From Methylobacterium nodulans ORS 2060 (GTDB lineage Bacteria; Pseudomonadota; Alphaproteobacteria; Rhizobiales; Beijerinckiaceae), in contig NC_011887.1 of the NCBI RefSeq assembly GCF_000022085.1, positions 372,001-436,000 of the forward strand: 64,000 nucleotides of DNA, given 5' to 3'. This document shows positions 8,165 to 16,661 of the stretch, piece after piece. Every line of letters begins with the position of its first letter. The stretch's first letter is position 1. The notes beneath the pieces were generated by a model. That model was not told where the DNA came from. It saw only the letters and a list, made by a program, of their open reading frames with translations, and did no database searches. The position numbers and the translations under genes are program-made.

Positions 8165-9026
8165 TTTGGTTCTCCCGTTTCAACAGGCCGCACTTCTTTC
8201 GGCCGAAGCATCGTCTACAACGTGCCTCGGATCCTGTTTTTTGCTGCGGCAGGTTTCTGTAGTTCAGCAATCAAACAGAAACCAGTGCGAAAAGGGGGTA
8301 TTTTGGATTATTACAAATGTAAGAAAAACATCATGAACTAGCGCGAATAAGATTTGCCCCGCATGCATCAACATGACAGAAGCCAAGCCTTACAGGCATC
8401 TAGCGAGGAATATGTATCGCGACCCCGGTGCGTACCGCACCGTGGCTGCAATTGATTGGTCGCGTGTTATGTTATGTTTTTATGTATTTCTGCCTGCTGC
8501 GCCAAGCAATGACCTTACGCCGCGGCCGAAGGAGGCGTGCTGGCAGAGCGGCTGCCGGACGGTGCCGAAGCACGCATGGCGGTCCTCCTGTTTGTATCCT
8601 CGGCTCGACGGCCGAGCAGGCGTCACCGGTCATCCATTGCCGGAGCGCTGCGTGCCGTTCGCATTGGCTTCGGCCCTGAGCCGGCCATTCTTTCGGGTCG
8701 GGTATCACACGCAACTGTGAGTTTCGCTAACAAATTTGAGTTCTCCAGTCAGTTTCGCGTGGATCGGCCACATTGTTGTTCGGCACGACAGCAGGCAGCC
8801 GATCACGCCAAGGATGCGCAGCAGTTCTATCTTGAGCATGACCGGATTTACGCGCTGGAGGACGTCGATGACCTGCCGACCGGCGCACCAGATCGCCCCG
8901 GCCAGACATCGAGTGCCCTGCCAGGGTACGAGCCATTACCGAGGAGGCGCTTGATGCAAGCTCTTCAGTTGAGAAGCCTTGCCAACAGCGCACCGACTTG
9001 CCGCCATTGACGCCGTGTGGTGTTGA
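8165..9026. other. long intergenic region upstream of the peptide operon
   Basis: About 860 bases without a convincing gene. The stretch 8280-8350 is AT-rich relative to its surroundings (it includes GGATTATTACAAATGTAAG) and is the best place for the peptide operon promoter, although no clear -35/-10 pair could be fixed. ORFs here on both strands have no protein-like composition. 8440-8490 is also AT-rich. Confidence 0.45.
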
Positions 9027-9656
9027 TTATTCCCTGGGTCGCCAAACAATTTTTCTTGCCGCCTCTGGGCACGCGGCGCAATCCGGCCGGATCCTGCGTA
9101 TCGGAGAGTTTGACTGAAACCCTCGGATCGATCCTCGCCAGACCCCCGGCTTCGGCTTGTTGGTGGGCCAGTTGTGGGTCTCGTCGGTGGCGTCCCGGCA
9201 CCAGCGGTAGAAGGCATCGTAAAGCAGCATCCCGGCATCGAGCTGCGCCAGATCGTCGGCATACATCCGCGACAGCCCGAGCGAGGCGGCGAGCAGACCG
9301 GCTGCCTCGGGGGCGAGGTCGAGCCGCGCCGTATCGGCGCCGCGCACGATGGCCGCCAGCCGGCGCAGGGGCTCGGTCCCGAGGTTCAGCTCCTCGACCA
9401 TCACGTCGAAGCTGCACCGCTCGCCCCGGTGGCTCCAGAACACCTCCGGGCTGTCGATGTCGAAGGGCGCGCCACCGAAGCCCTCGGCCACCGCCTCGAC
9501 CTCGGAGGGGGGCACGAACAGGAACACGGCGGCGGGATCGACGAAGCGGCGGATCAGCCACGGGCAGGCGATGCGGTCGATCTTCGGTCGCGCGCGCGTG
9601 ACCCACACGGTCCGGCCCAGGGCATCGCGGGCGGGCAGCTTGTCGGCCGGCACCAT
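9027..9656 (-). CDS. chrB: ChrB-type chromate resistance domain protein with foreign tail
   Basis: A 209-residue protein matching the C-terminal ChrB domain: RPKIDRIACPWLIRRFVDP, FLFVP, PFDIDSPEVFWSHRGE, then AGMLLYDAFYRWCRDATDE and HNWP. ChrB proteins sense chromate or support chromate resistance. The N-terminal ChrB region is absent, and the last ~40 residues (after NKPKPGVW) are Arg-rich and look like readthrough past a junction. The 5' end abuts a transposase remnant whose coding sequence fades at about 9670. No chrA transporter is seen. The domain core looks intact, but whether it is expressed is doubtful. Confidence 0.65.
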   Translation of the reverse strand: MVPADKLPARDALGRTVWVTRARPKIDRIACPWLIRRFVDPAAVFLFVPPSEVEAVAEGFGGAPFDIDSPEVFWSHRGERCSFDVMVEELNLGTEPLRRLAAIVRGADTARLDLAPEAAGLLAASLGLSRMYADDLAQLDAGMLLYDAFYRWCRDATDETHNWPTNKPKPGVWRGSIRGFQSNSPIRRIRPDCAACPEAARKIVWRPRE

Positions 9657-9669
9657 GGGCAACCGCCGA

Positions 9670-10103
9670 GAGCAGATCGATGGCGGCATAGCTCATATCG
9701 GCGACCGCGACGATCTCTCGCCCCGGCAGCCAGCGCGCGAGCAGGAGCAGCAGCTGGCGCGCCCAGTCGGTCAGCTGCGCGCCTTAATCTTGGTGCCACA
9801 GCGCCGCTCAAGGGTCTCGTCGATGCCGACCACCACCGGCCCGCTCGGCACGAACGCCGCGATCAGCAGCCCGAGCAGGCCGCGCGCCGTCGCCTGGGCG
9901 CGCCAGCGCCTGCGGCTCAGCACGCGATGCTCGGTGCTGACCGTCACCCCCTCGCGCAAGCCCAGGCTGCTCAGCGCCGCGGTCACGGTCCGCCGCCCGG
10001 GCGCGAGCACGGCCCCGGCGACGAGCACCGGCAGGGTGGCGAAGGTCGGACGCGTGAAGCAGGCGGCCAAGGGCGCCATCCAGGTGGACAGGACGGCGGG
10101 CAC
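9670..10103 (-). pseudogene. IS701-like DDE transposase remnant
   Basis: It starts at GTG 10103 and reads PAVLSTWMAPLAACFTRPT, LVAGAVLAPGRRTVTAALSS, VVVGIDETLERRCGTKIKA. The frame then breaks, and a later piece follows directly (LTDWARQLLLLLARWLPGRE, then IVAVADMSYAAIDLLSAV) before the ChrB gene begins. An internal stretch and the whole C-terminus are deleted. The IS701/IS4-like assignment rests on recognition of the DDE-type blocks and is moderately sure. Confidence 0.6.
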
Positions 10104-10248
10104 CGTCGGCCGCCTCGGAGGCGACAGGGCTTGCCATGGTGGGCTCCCGGTGGTGTCGTCGTCGGCCCCAACCCCGCCCGCGCCGCAAGGCTTCCCCATG
10201 CCGGCCAGAAGCGATCCTCTGCAGGCGCGCATCGAGGCGTTCAACTAG

Positions 10249-11714
10249 GAGCCCGTCCGAGTAAGTACCTCGACGGCGGCGCTTTGGGATGATTCACTCG
10301 GCTCATGGCCAAGGTGTTTCGCTCCTGGGACGTCGATCAGGGCTGGCTGCTGCCACCCTCGCTGCATGAGTTCGTGCCGCCCGGGCACATGGCGCACTTC
10401 GTGCGCGATACGGTGCGCGAGGCGCTCGACCTCTCAGCCATTCTCGACACCTACACCGAGGAGCGCGGCTACCCGCCCTACCATCCCGGCATGATGGTGG
10501 CCCTGCTCCTCTACGGCTACAGCCGCGGTCTGTACTCGTCGCGTCAGCTCGCCCGCGCCTGCGAGGAGCGGGTTGACTTCATGGCCGTGACCGGCCTGAA
10601 CCGGCCCGACTTCCGCACCATCGCTGACTTCCGCAAGCGGCATCTGACGGCGCTCTCGGACCTGTTCGTGCAGGTGCTGCGGCTGTGCCGGGCGGCCGGG
10701 CTGGTCGGCTTTGCCCACGTGGCGGTGGACGGCACCAAGCTGAAGGCCAACGCCTCGCGCCACAAGGCGATGAGCTACGGCCGGATGAAGGCGGCCGAGT
10801 CGACGCTGGCCGCCGAGGTCGAGGCTTGGCTGGATCAAGCGCGCGAGGCCGACGCGGCGGAGGATCGGGCTCATGGGACCGACCATCGTGGCGACGAGAC
10901 ACCGGCCTGGATGGCCGACAAGCAGCGGCGGCTGGAGACGATCCGCGCCGCCAAGGCCGCGTTGGAGGCAGAGGCTGCCGATCCGCCCGATCCGGAGGAC
11001 GAGGACGGGCCGGGGGCCTCGTCGGGCATGCGCTGGCAAGGTCGGCCCTTGCGGGGCGAGGACGGCGGTCCGCCCGACCGGGCGCAGCGCAACTTCACCG
11101 ACCCGGACAGCCGCATCCTGCCCACGCGCGACGGGTTCGTGCAGGGCTACAACGGCCAGATTGCGGTTGATGCGGCCCATCAGGTGATCGTCGCGCATCG
11201 GCTCGTGACGAACCCCGCCGACTCGCGCGCTCTCGTGCCGCTCGTCGACGGCGTCTGCACCCATCTCGGGCGCAAGCCGCGGGAGGTCTCCGGAGATGCC
11301 GGCTTTGCCACCGAGGCGAACCTGGCCGCGCTGCAGGAGCGACGGATCACAGCCTATCTCGCTCCGGGCCGTGCCCGTCACGGCGAGGCGGATGCAGCAG
11401 GTCGCCGGAGGCTGACGAAGATGCCCCTGATGAGCGCGATGGCCGTCCGCCTGAAGCGGGCTGGGCGCCGGAGCCGTTACCGTCTCAGGAAGCAGGTCGT
11501 CGAGCCGGTGTTCGGGCAGATCAAGCAGGCCAGAGGCTTCCGACAGTTCCTGCTACGTGGGCTCGATCAGGTCCGCGGCGAGTGGGCGATGATCTGCACC
11601 GCCCATAACCTCCTGAAGCTGGCGCAGGCCGCGCGCTGAGCCTGTGGCGCAGGAGCCATCCGCCCAGATCTCAACCTTAGTCCCAACGCATCAAACCGTT
11701 ACTCGGACGGGCTC
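10249..11714 (+). mobile_element. IS1182-family insertion sequence, copy 1
   Basis: 1466 bases bounded by perfect 16-base inverted repeats (GAGCCCGTCCGAGTAA at 10249-10264 and its complement at 11699-11714), flanked by CTAG on both sides (10245-10248, 11715-11718). It carries one transposase gene. A second copy of the same length lies at 29751-31216; its transposase differs at scattered residues, so the copies are not a recent duplication of each other. Confidence 0.9.
10305..11639 (+). CDS. IS1182-family transposase
   Basis: A 444-residue DDE transposase. The N-terminal domain starts MAKVFRSWDVDQGWLLPPSL and includes PYHPGMMVALLLYGYSRGLY. The catalytic core begins at HVAVDGTKLKANASRHKAM (first Asp), continues through GYNGQIAVDAAHQVIVAHR and EVSGDAGFATEANL, and ends with RKQVVEPVFGQIKQARGF (Glu) and GEWAMICTAHNLLKL. 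An acidic, low-complexity insert lies near 180-240. It is full length with no disruption, so the element is potentially active. Confidence 0.92.
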   Translation: MAKVFRSWDVDQGWLLPPSLHEFVPPGHMAHFVRDTVREALDLSAILDTYTEERGYPPYHPGMMVALLLYGYSRGLYSSRQLARACEERVDFMAVTGLNRPDFRTIADFRKRHLTALSDLFVQVLRLCRAAGLVGFAHVAVDGTKLKANASRHKAMSYGRMKAAESTLAAEVEAWLDQAREADAAEDRAHGTDHRGDETPAWMADKQRRLETIRAAKAALEAEAADPPDPEDEDGPGASSGMRWQGRPLRGEDGGPPDRAQRNFTDPDSRILPTRDGFVQGYNGQIAVDAAHQVIVAHRLVTNPADSRALVPLVDGVCTHLGRKPREVSGDAGFATEANLAALQERRITAYLAPGRARHGEADAAGRRRLTKMPLMSAMAVRLKRAGRRSRYRLRKQVVEPVFGQIKQARGFRQFLLRGLDQVRGEWAMICTAHNLLKLAQAAR

Positions 11715-11974
11715 CTAGGCGCGCGGCGGCGTCGCCGCGCACAAGGCCGGGCGCGGCTACTCGCTGCTCAGCGAGCACACCGGTGCTCCCGTGGCGAGGC
11801 TCCGGCCAACCGGCGAGACCGACAAAGTGCAGGTGCTGTGGTGGAATGGGGCCCGCTGGGGTGCCTCAGGGCCATTCGGCATCGCCACCATGCCCCTCGA
11901 CGCAGCCCTCGACTACATCGCCTCCGAGCCGCTCTTCTGGATCAACGCCTAAACAAAAAGGGCCAAACTCGAGC

Positions 11975-12886
11975 TTATCTGCTGATCAAGTAACCACCGG
12001 CGAGCATGAGGCCAATTCCCACTCCCTTTTGCAGCATCTTCCTGCGGTCCAGCGATTCCTTAGCCACGCGAGGAAGAAGCAGCGTAAGCACGATTCCGAG
12101 CATAAAGACAAAAAGGGGCTGGAACGAATTCACGACAAGAACCAACGCGACGGGCGCCAGGAGTGTTGCATAAAGCGTGACGGCTTCACTGACGCTGAAC
12201 AATGTCCTGCTCAACGCGATAAGGCCAGCAGCGGGGACTTTTTGTTGTTTGAGCAAAGTGATAAAATCTCTCCGGTAACTTGGAACACAGACTAGAAAAA
12301 TAAAACCGGCTATCACTTGGCCGATGAAACCCCAAAAAAGCGATACCCAAAAACCCTTGCTCACAGCGATCAGCTTGAAAACGACGCCATTTATCGCGCT
12401 CAAGAAGGAAGCCACAAGCATCAATGCCACGACGTTTCGCTTGAACCGTATCCCTCGCTGGCCAAACTCCAACGACAATGCAATCGCACCGGCAATAATA
12501 ACGGACGAACCCAAGCCTTGAGAAAGCGTGATAGTTTCACCCAGGATGAAGTATCCGAGGAAGTATGCAAATATTGGCACTGTCTGATAAAACGGCGTGA
12601 CGAAAGATGCCTCGTCGAGGTCGAGTGCGTAGAGATAAAAAACGCCGGCGACGACGCTCAACATCCCGGTCGTGACAAGCGCAGATCCTTGAACAAGGCT
12701 GACCTCGTATACGTTAGGCTGAATGAGTAATGCGATCGGGATCGCGACGCCACTGAATAGCGAAGAGAAAATGACAATAGGTCCAATAGTTTTGTCCTTG
12801 AAGTATTTCGAGAGCAACAACTTGTCATTATGATTGGCGCAGGCAAGAAGGAATGGCGCCCACAGAGCGATGAAAAACCAGCTCAT
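11975..12886 (-). CDS. DMT/EamA-type membrane transporter
   Basis: A 303-residue protein with about ten hydrophobic segments and the internal duplication of the drug/metabolite transporter superfamily (first half ends with FLGYFILGETITLSQGLGSS; second half contains SVSEAVTLYATLLAPVALVL). The ATG at 12886 overlaps the stop of the upstream glycosyltransferase (ATGA), so translation is coupled. GC is lower than in the glycosyltransferase. In this operon a role in moving a glycosylated or lipid-linked product is conceivable, but the substrate is unknown. Confidence 0.8.
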   Translation of the reverse strand: MSWFFIALWAPFLLACANHNDKLLLSKYFKDKTIGPIVIFSSLFSGVAIPIALLIQPNVYEVSLVQGSALVTTGMLSVVAGVFYLYALDLDEASFVTPFYQTVPIFAYFLGYFILGETITLSQGLGSSVIIAGAIALSLEFGQRGIRFKRNVVALMLVASFLSAINGVVFKLIAVSKGFWVSLFWGFIGQVIAGFIFLVCVPSYRRDFITLLKQQKVPAAGLIALSRTLFSVSEAVTLYATLLAPVALVLVVNSFQPLFVFMLGIVLTLLLPRVAKESLDRRKMLQKGVGIGLMLAGGYLISR

Positions 12887-13953
12887 AATCGGACCGTCTC
12901 GACGGCGCGGGCAAACAGTCGAGCGGAATCCTGCCAAGTGGGAAGCTGAGTCGCTGCCGCGCGAGCGTTCGCGGCGAGCCGCTGCCGTTCAGCCGGATCG
13001 CCGATCAGGTAGCGGAGTGCCTGCGCCAATGCGGCCGCATCGTTCGGGGGTACCAGGAAACCGGTCCCCGAAGGTACCGTATCGGGGATCGCGCCCGCCA
13101 CGGTAGACACGACCGGAAGCCCGTGCGCGATCGCTTCTGTGAGCGCCATCCCATACCCCTCGAAACGCGACGCGAGCACAAATACGTCGGATGCCAAATA
13201 CAGGTCGCTGATACGCTCAGGCGACACGGCGCCGAGCACCGCCACCCTGTCGCCAAGCCCGTAGGCCTCGATGTCCGCGTCGAGCTGCGCGGCGATGGCC
13301 GGGTTGCGAGTCCGGTCACCCGCGATCGTCAGCCGCCAGGGCATGTCGGCAAGCGTGGCAACCGCCGCGATCAGCAGATCGTATCCTTTGACCGGCACCA
13401 CCGAGCCGACCGAGAGAAGCCGCACGACGCCGTCGCTGCTGCCGAGCGCGGGTGGAACGGGATCATTACCCGGTCGCACAACGCTGATGCGCTGGACCGG
13501 GACATCGTAATCAGTGCACACGACCCGGGCAGTTGCCTCGCTCGTGACCACGACGCGCGCGGCAGCGGCGAGCGCGGCGCGTTCGCTCTCGCGAAAGGTG
13601 TCTGCCTGTGCGGTGTCTAGACAGGAGTCCAGAGCAAGCGGTTGGTGCACCAGCGCGATGAGCGGTGTGCGGGACCGAAGCGCGCCGGCCTCGGGCAGCG
13701 CACCGAACGCAAGCCCATCGAGGACAGTCGGACAGCCGGCCGGCACCGCGGATAGTGTCGCCAGCGCAGTCGCGCGCTGCACCACGCTCGGGAACGGAAA
13801 GCCGTCGCCTATGTCGGCGACATCCACCTGCCAACCGAGCTGCCGAAGCTCCTGGATGATACGCCGATCATAGCCGTAGCCTCCGGTTGGCGTGGCGAGA
13901 TCACCCGGCACGGCGAACGCAAGATGCGGTTCATTGGATGGAAACGTGCGCAT
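12883..13953 (-). CDS. family 4-type glycosyltransferase
   Basis: A 356-residue GT-B glycosyltransferase. The N-terminal half has the nucleotide-proximal loop ATPTGGYGYDRR. The C-terminal half carries LSVGSVVPVKGYDLLIAAVA, VLASRFEGYGMALTEAIAHG (the E-x7-E region of GT4) and LPVVSTVAGAIPDTV. The ATG at 13953 matches the family N-terminus (MRTFPSNEPHLAFAVPGD). It is the middle gene of a methyltransferase-glycosyltransferase-transporter operon. The acceptor is unknown. Confidence 0.85.
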   Translation of the reverse strand: MRTFPSNEPHLAFAVPGDLATPTGGYGYDRRIIQELRQLGWQVDVADIGDGFPFPSVVQRATALATLSAVPAGCPTVLDGLAFGALPEAGALRSRTPLIALVHQPLALDSCLDTAQADTFRESERAALAAAARVVVTSEATARVVCTDYDVPVQRISVVRPGNDPVPPALGSSDGVVRLLSVGSVVPVKGYDLLIAAVATLADMPWRLTIAGDRTRNPAIAAQLDADIEAYGLGDRVAVLGAVSPERISDLYLASDVFVLASRFEGYGMALTEAIAHGLPVVSTVAGAIPDTVPSGTGFLVPPNDAAALAQALRYLIGDPAERQRLAANARAAATQLPTWQDSARLFARAVETVRL

Positions 13954-14039
13954 GGTCCGGATCCAGCGATGGTTGCGCCAAGACGACGAAATCGCGGGCC
14001 GCAAGCACAACAATATACGTCTTCATGACGGCTTTTTTG

Positions 14040-14792
14040 CTAAGTAGGTTTCGCCTCCTTCCAGGCGCATAGTGCGAGGCCACCGCGAAGAGAATCTAAT
14101 CGAGCGTGCCGCCCAATCGCATCAAGTACAGTGAGCAGTAACGCAACGAGGGAGGGCACATCTCCCTTGGGAATGAACGTCCAGGGAACAGACCGAATGC
14201 GGCGAAACCCAGCCTGATCGAGCAGCGCGGAAAACTCGTCGCGAGTCAGCATTCGGTCGCTGGAAAGATGTTTGGTGGCAAACCCCAACACAGGCGCGAT
14301 TGACCGATACCAAACGTAATCAGCATCCGGTGTCAGGCAGAAAAAACGGCCGCCAAACTTTAACACCCTATGGATGCCGGCCAACACTGCTCGCTTGTCG
14401 AGCATGTGCTCGAAGGCGCCGATGCAAATCGCCAAATCGATCGACTGGTCCGCGATTTCTTTTAGCTCCTCGGCATCATCCACCTCAAACGTAAGATTAT
14501 CTATCCAAGGTGAGCTCCGAACACGAGCGTGCGCCAATTCAATCATGCCTGGCGAGACATCGATCCCGATGCCACGAGCCACTTCAGGAACAAGGGCAAG
14601 GAGGTGATGGCCATTGCCGCAACCGAGGTCCAGGACGACATCAGAGGGCCGGGGCCGGGCCAGGCTTCGCACGAGCGCGAGTCGGTATTCGAGCAGCCGT
14701 TGCGGGTGGCCGTGCTGTTCCAGAAACCCGGTTGAAGCGCATTGATCAAAGAAAGACCTGATGTCCGTGGTGTTGTATGAGGGAGTGGGCAC
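14040..14792 (-). CDS. class I SAM-dependent methyltransferase
   Basis: About 250 residues. SAM-binding motif I is VVLDLGCGNGHHLLAL, with the acidic motif II at IGIDVSPGMIELAHARV, then LAICIGAFEHMLDKRAVLAG and VLKFGGRFFCLTPDADYVW. The GTG at 14792 is the preferred start (VPTPSYNTTDIRSFFDQCA). The frame stays open to 14930, but that stretch has no protein-like character and no good ribosome site. It is the first gene of the operon that continues into the glycosyltransferase 86 bases downstream. A small-molecule or glycan methyl transfer is likely. Confidence 0.75.
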   Translation of the reverse strand: MPTPSYNTTDIRSFFDQCASTGFLEQHGHPQRLLEYRLALVRSLARPRPSDVVLDLGCGNGHHLLALVPEVARGIGIDVSPGMIELAHARVRSSPWIDNLTFEVDDAEELKEIADQSIDLAICIGAFEHMLDKRAVLAGIHRVLKFGGRFFCLTPDADYVWYRSIAPVLGFATKHLSSDRMLTRDEFSALLDQAGFRRIRSVPWTFIPKGDVPSLVALLLTVLDAIGRHARLDSLRGGLALCAWKEAKPT

Positions 14793-15714
14793 GACACCGC
14801 GCAACCTTGACCAAGGCGCTCGCCATTCCGTGCCGGGTGACAGCCCGCGCAGTGGGTGGCCTGCGCGATTGGCAGAACTTACCGGATTCCGCTTCTGTAT
14901 AGTCGGCATGACAGACGGCTCTATCGGCAATCAAATAATTCCAATTGCTCCCGTAAGTTCCTTCGAACAGCTGGTGCGAATCTACACAACCGGAGAGGAT
15001 CGTGTCCCGCAGCGTGGTGTAGCTGGCGCGAGGCCACCACGATCTCCGGCTTGGGCCGGGCAAGTCAGGCCGCCATGGCTGGCAGGCTGATGAGGGGATC
15101 ATCGCTGAGTCCGTTCATCGTTTCCAGCGTCATGTAGCGAGCGCGTTGGATCGCCCACGTGATGGCATGGACCACCCCCGGCGATGGCGGCGGATGATCA
15201 AGGCGTCAACCTGCGCAGGAGGAGGTTCACGATGAGCGTCGCGCGTGTCGGTCTCGATCTGCCGAAATCTGTATGCAGGAAGCTGGATTGGACCTGACGG
15301 ACAGTGTGCGGCGTGATGTCAATCAGCTCTGGTCACGAGGCGCTGGAACCGGGCCGAGACGGCAGGCATGTCCGTCTCGGCTGAGCCCCGCGGTCAAGCC
15401 CCATGGCCGCGCAGCGGGGCGCCGGGCTTGAGGGCGGGGCTCGCGGGCGAGGGACGCTGGTAGAAGCCGTTGATCGCGACCGATGCAGACACTGTCTGAC
15501 GGATCAAATCCAGACTTTACAGGCAGCATGGGCTGCGGCGTTATCATTCACGCACGTATGTCCGCGGAGACTCGCGCTGGCCGGCGAGGCGGCGGGCGTT
15601 CCTGCGGCCGCCGCCCTCGGCCTCCTGCAAGGCTTGAACTCGTTCGGGACGGCGGGGATAAGGCAGGGACACGCCGTCCGGGCCCGTCCGGACGGCGCCC
15701 CCGCCGGAGCCACG
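14793..15714. other. gene-poor stretch with IS debris
   Basis: No intact gene. It contains a truncated IS110-type start (15232-15297) and otherwise only ORFs of random composition. The sequence before DoxX (15400-15710) is GC-rich with no recognised protein. Confidence 0.4.
15232..15297 (+). pseudogene. IS110-type transposase, N-terminal stub
   Basis: A good ribosome site (GGAGGAGG) precedes ATG 15232 and MSVARVGLDLPKSV, the usual opening of IS110/IS1111 transposases (normally ...GLDLAKSVFQ). The similarity stops after 14 residues and the frame ends at 15297. Only the very start of the element survives. Confidence 0.45.
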
Positions 15715-16122
15715 ATGACCCGCGCCGCCACTCTCGACCGCCACGCCCCGACCGTGCTCAGCGTGCTGCGCATCGTGGCGGCGCTGATCTTCATGGCCCA
15801 TGGCACGCAGAAGGTGCTGGGCTTCCCGGCCCACCCGAATCCGCCCGGGCTGATGACCCTGTCGGGCGTTGCGGGGATCCTGGAACTCATCGGCGGTGCG
15901 TTGCTGGCCCTCGGCCTGTTCACCCGGCCGGTCGCCTTCATCCTCTCGGGGGAGATGGCATTCGCCTACTTCATCGCGCATGCGCCGCGCAGCTTCTTCC
16001 CGGTGCTCAATGGCGGCGACGCAGCGATCCTCTACTGCTTCGTCTTCCTCTACCTGGTCTTCGCGGGGCCGGGGCCGCTCAGCCTCGATGCGCTGGGCAG
16101 CCGGGGCAGGTCGCCACGCTGA
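15715..16122 (+). CDS. DoxX family membrane protein
   Basis: 135 residues, four predicted membrane helices. Family features: LRIVAALIFMAHGTQKVLGF near the N-terminus, GVAGILELIGGALLALGLFT, then GEMAFAYFIAHAP and FPVLNGGDAAILYCFVFLYL. The ATG at 15715 follows GGAGCC. It stands alone on the plus strand between debris regions. DoxX-type proteins are inner-membrane proteins, often tied to redox or stress, but the reaction here is unknown. Confidence 0.88.
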   Translation: MTRAATLDRHAPTVLSVLRIVAALIFMAHGTQKVLGFPAHPNPPGLMTLSGVAGILELIGGALLALGLFTRPVAFILSGEMAFAYFIAHAPRSFFPVLNGGDAAILYCFVFLYLVFAGPGPLSLDALGSRGRSPR

Positions 16123-16661
16123 GGCAGTTCCGGCTGGACCGATGCGGCTTGAGATCGTCGCCGCATCGTGTTCGGTGAAACGGTGTCTGCTCGACCGGAG
16201 AATGCGGGGCCTGTCGCAAACGCGACCACGGCGGCGTTCACAGGTCATTAGGCATACCCGCCCAGCTTGCCGGCTCCGCCCCGGAGCCGGCCCATGATCC
16301 TGAACGCCCTCGCCCTCAAGCTGGAGAGACAGGCCCGCGGCGACTTCAAGGGCCGCCATTGCGAGGCCACCCTGATCGTGCAGGCCGTCTCTTGGTACCT
16401 GCGCGACGCCCTCAACCACGCCCACCTTCAGGGACGTGGCCTGAGAACGACGGTTACGCCCGCTCGCCTGCAGCTCTGCTGCACGCGCGGCTTCAATCGC
16501 CGAGCGGCGTCGCGGCCGTGACCGGGCTGCCTGCGGTCAACAAGTTCTCGGGATTGTTGCGGACCCTGGCCGAGTGATCCGCCGCGGTGCCGACCAGCAG
16601 CAGCGCGCGGCCGCAGTGGTCGGCGAGGCGGTCGTTGAACTCCGCCAGCCGCTTCACAGTC
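16123..16661. other. intergenic with a dispersed repeat
   Basis: It holds copy 1 of a dispersed repeat (16211-16300). A short minus-strand frame at 16493-16640 (LADHCGRALLLVGTAADHSA) looks like the end of a lost gene but could not be assigned. No intact gene seen. Confidence 0.4.
16211..16300 (+). repeat. dispersed repeat A, copy 1
   Basis: Shares CTGTCGCAAACGCGA, GCGTTCAC, AGGCATACCCGCCCAGCTTG and GAGCCGGCCCATGATCC with copies at 39733-39815 (plus) and, in its first part, 49752-49812 (minus). Read in one frame, all three give a similar string (xVANxxxxFTxxxAYxPSLP), interrupted by a stop in this copy. Confidence 0.65.

Larger units (their letters stand above)
10198..11952 (+). pseudogene. 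small hypothetical gene split by an IS1182-type element
   Basis: Left part 10198-10248 reads MPARSDPLQARIEAFN. The right part 11719-11952 reads ARGGVAAHKAGRGYSLLSEH, GAPVARLRPTGETDKVQVLW, MPLDAALDYIASEPLFWINA. The two parts are in the same phase and together make a plausible protein of ~94 residues of unknown function. The CTAG at the junction makes a TAG stop (AAC TAG GCG) even after removing the insertion. The gene was either already ending here or the site changed on insertion. Confidence 0.5.

Noticed and set aside
8373..8720. Short Cys-containing plus-strand ORFs upstream of the peptide operon
   Set aside because: No leader, no ribosome site and random composition, so not a second precursor peptide.
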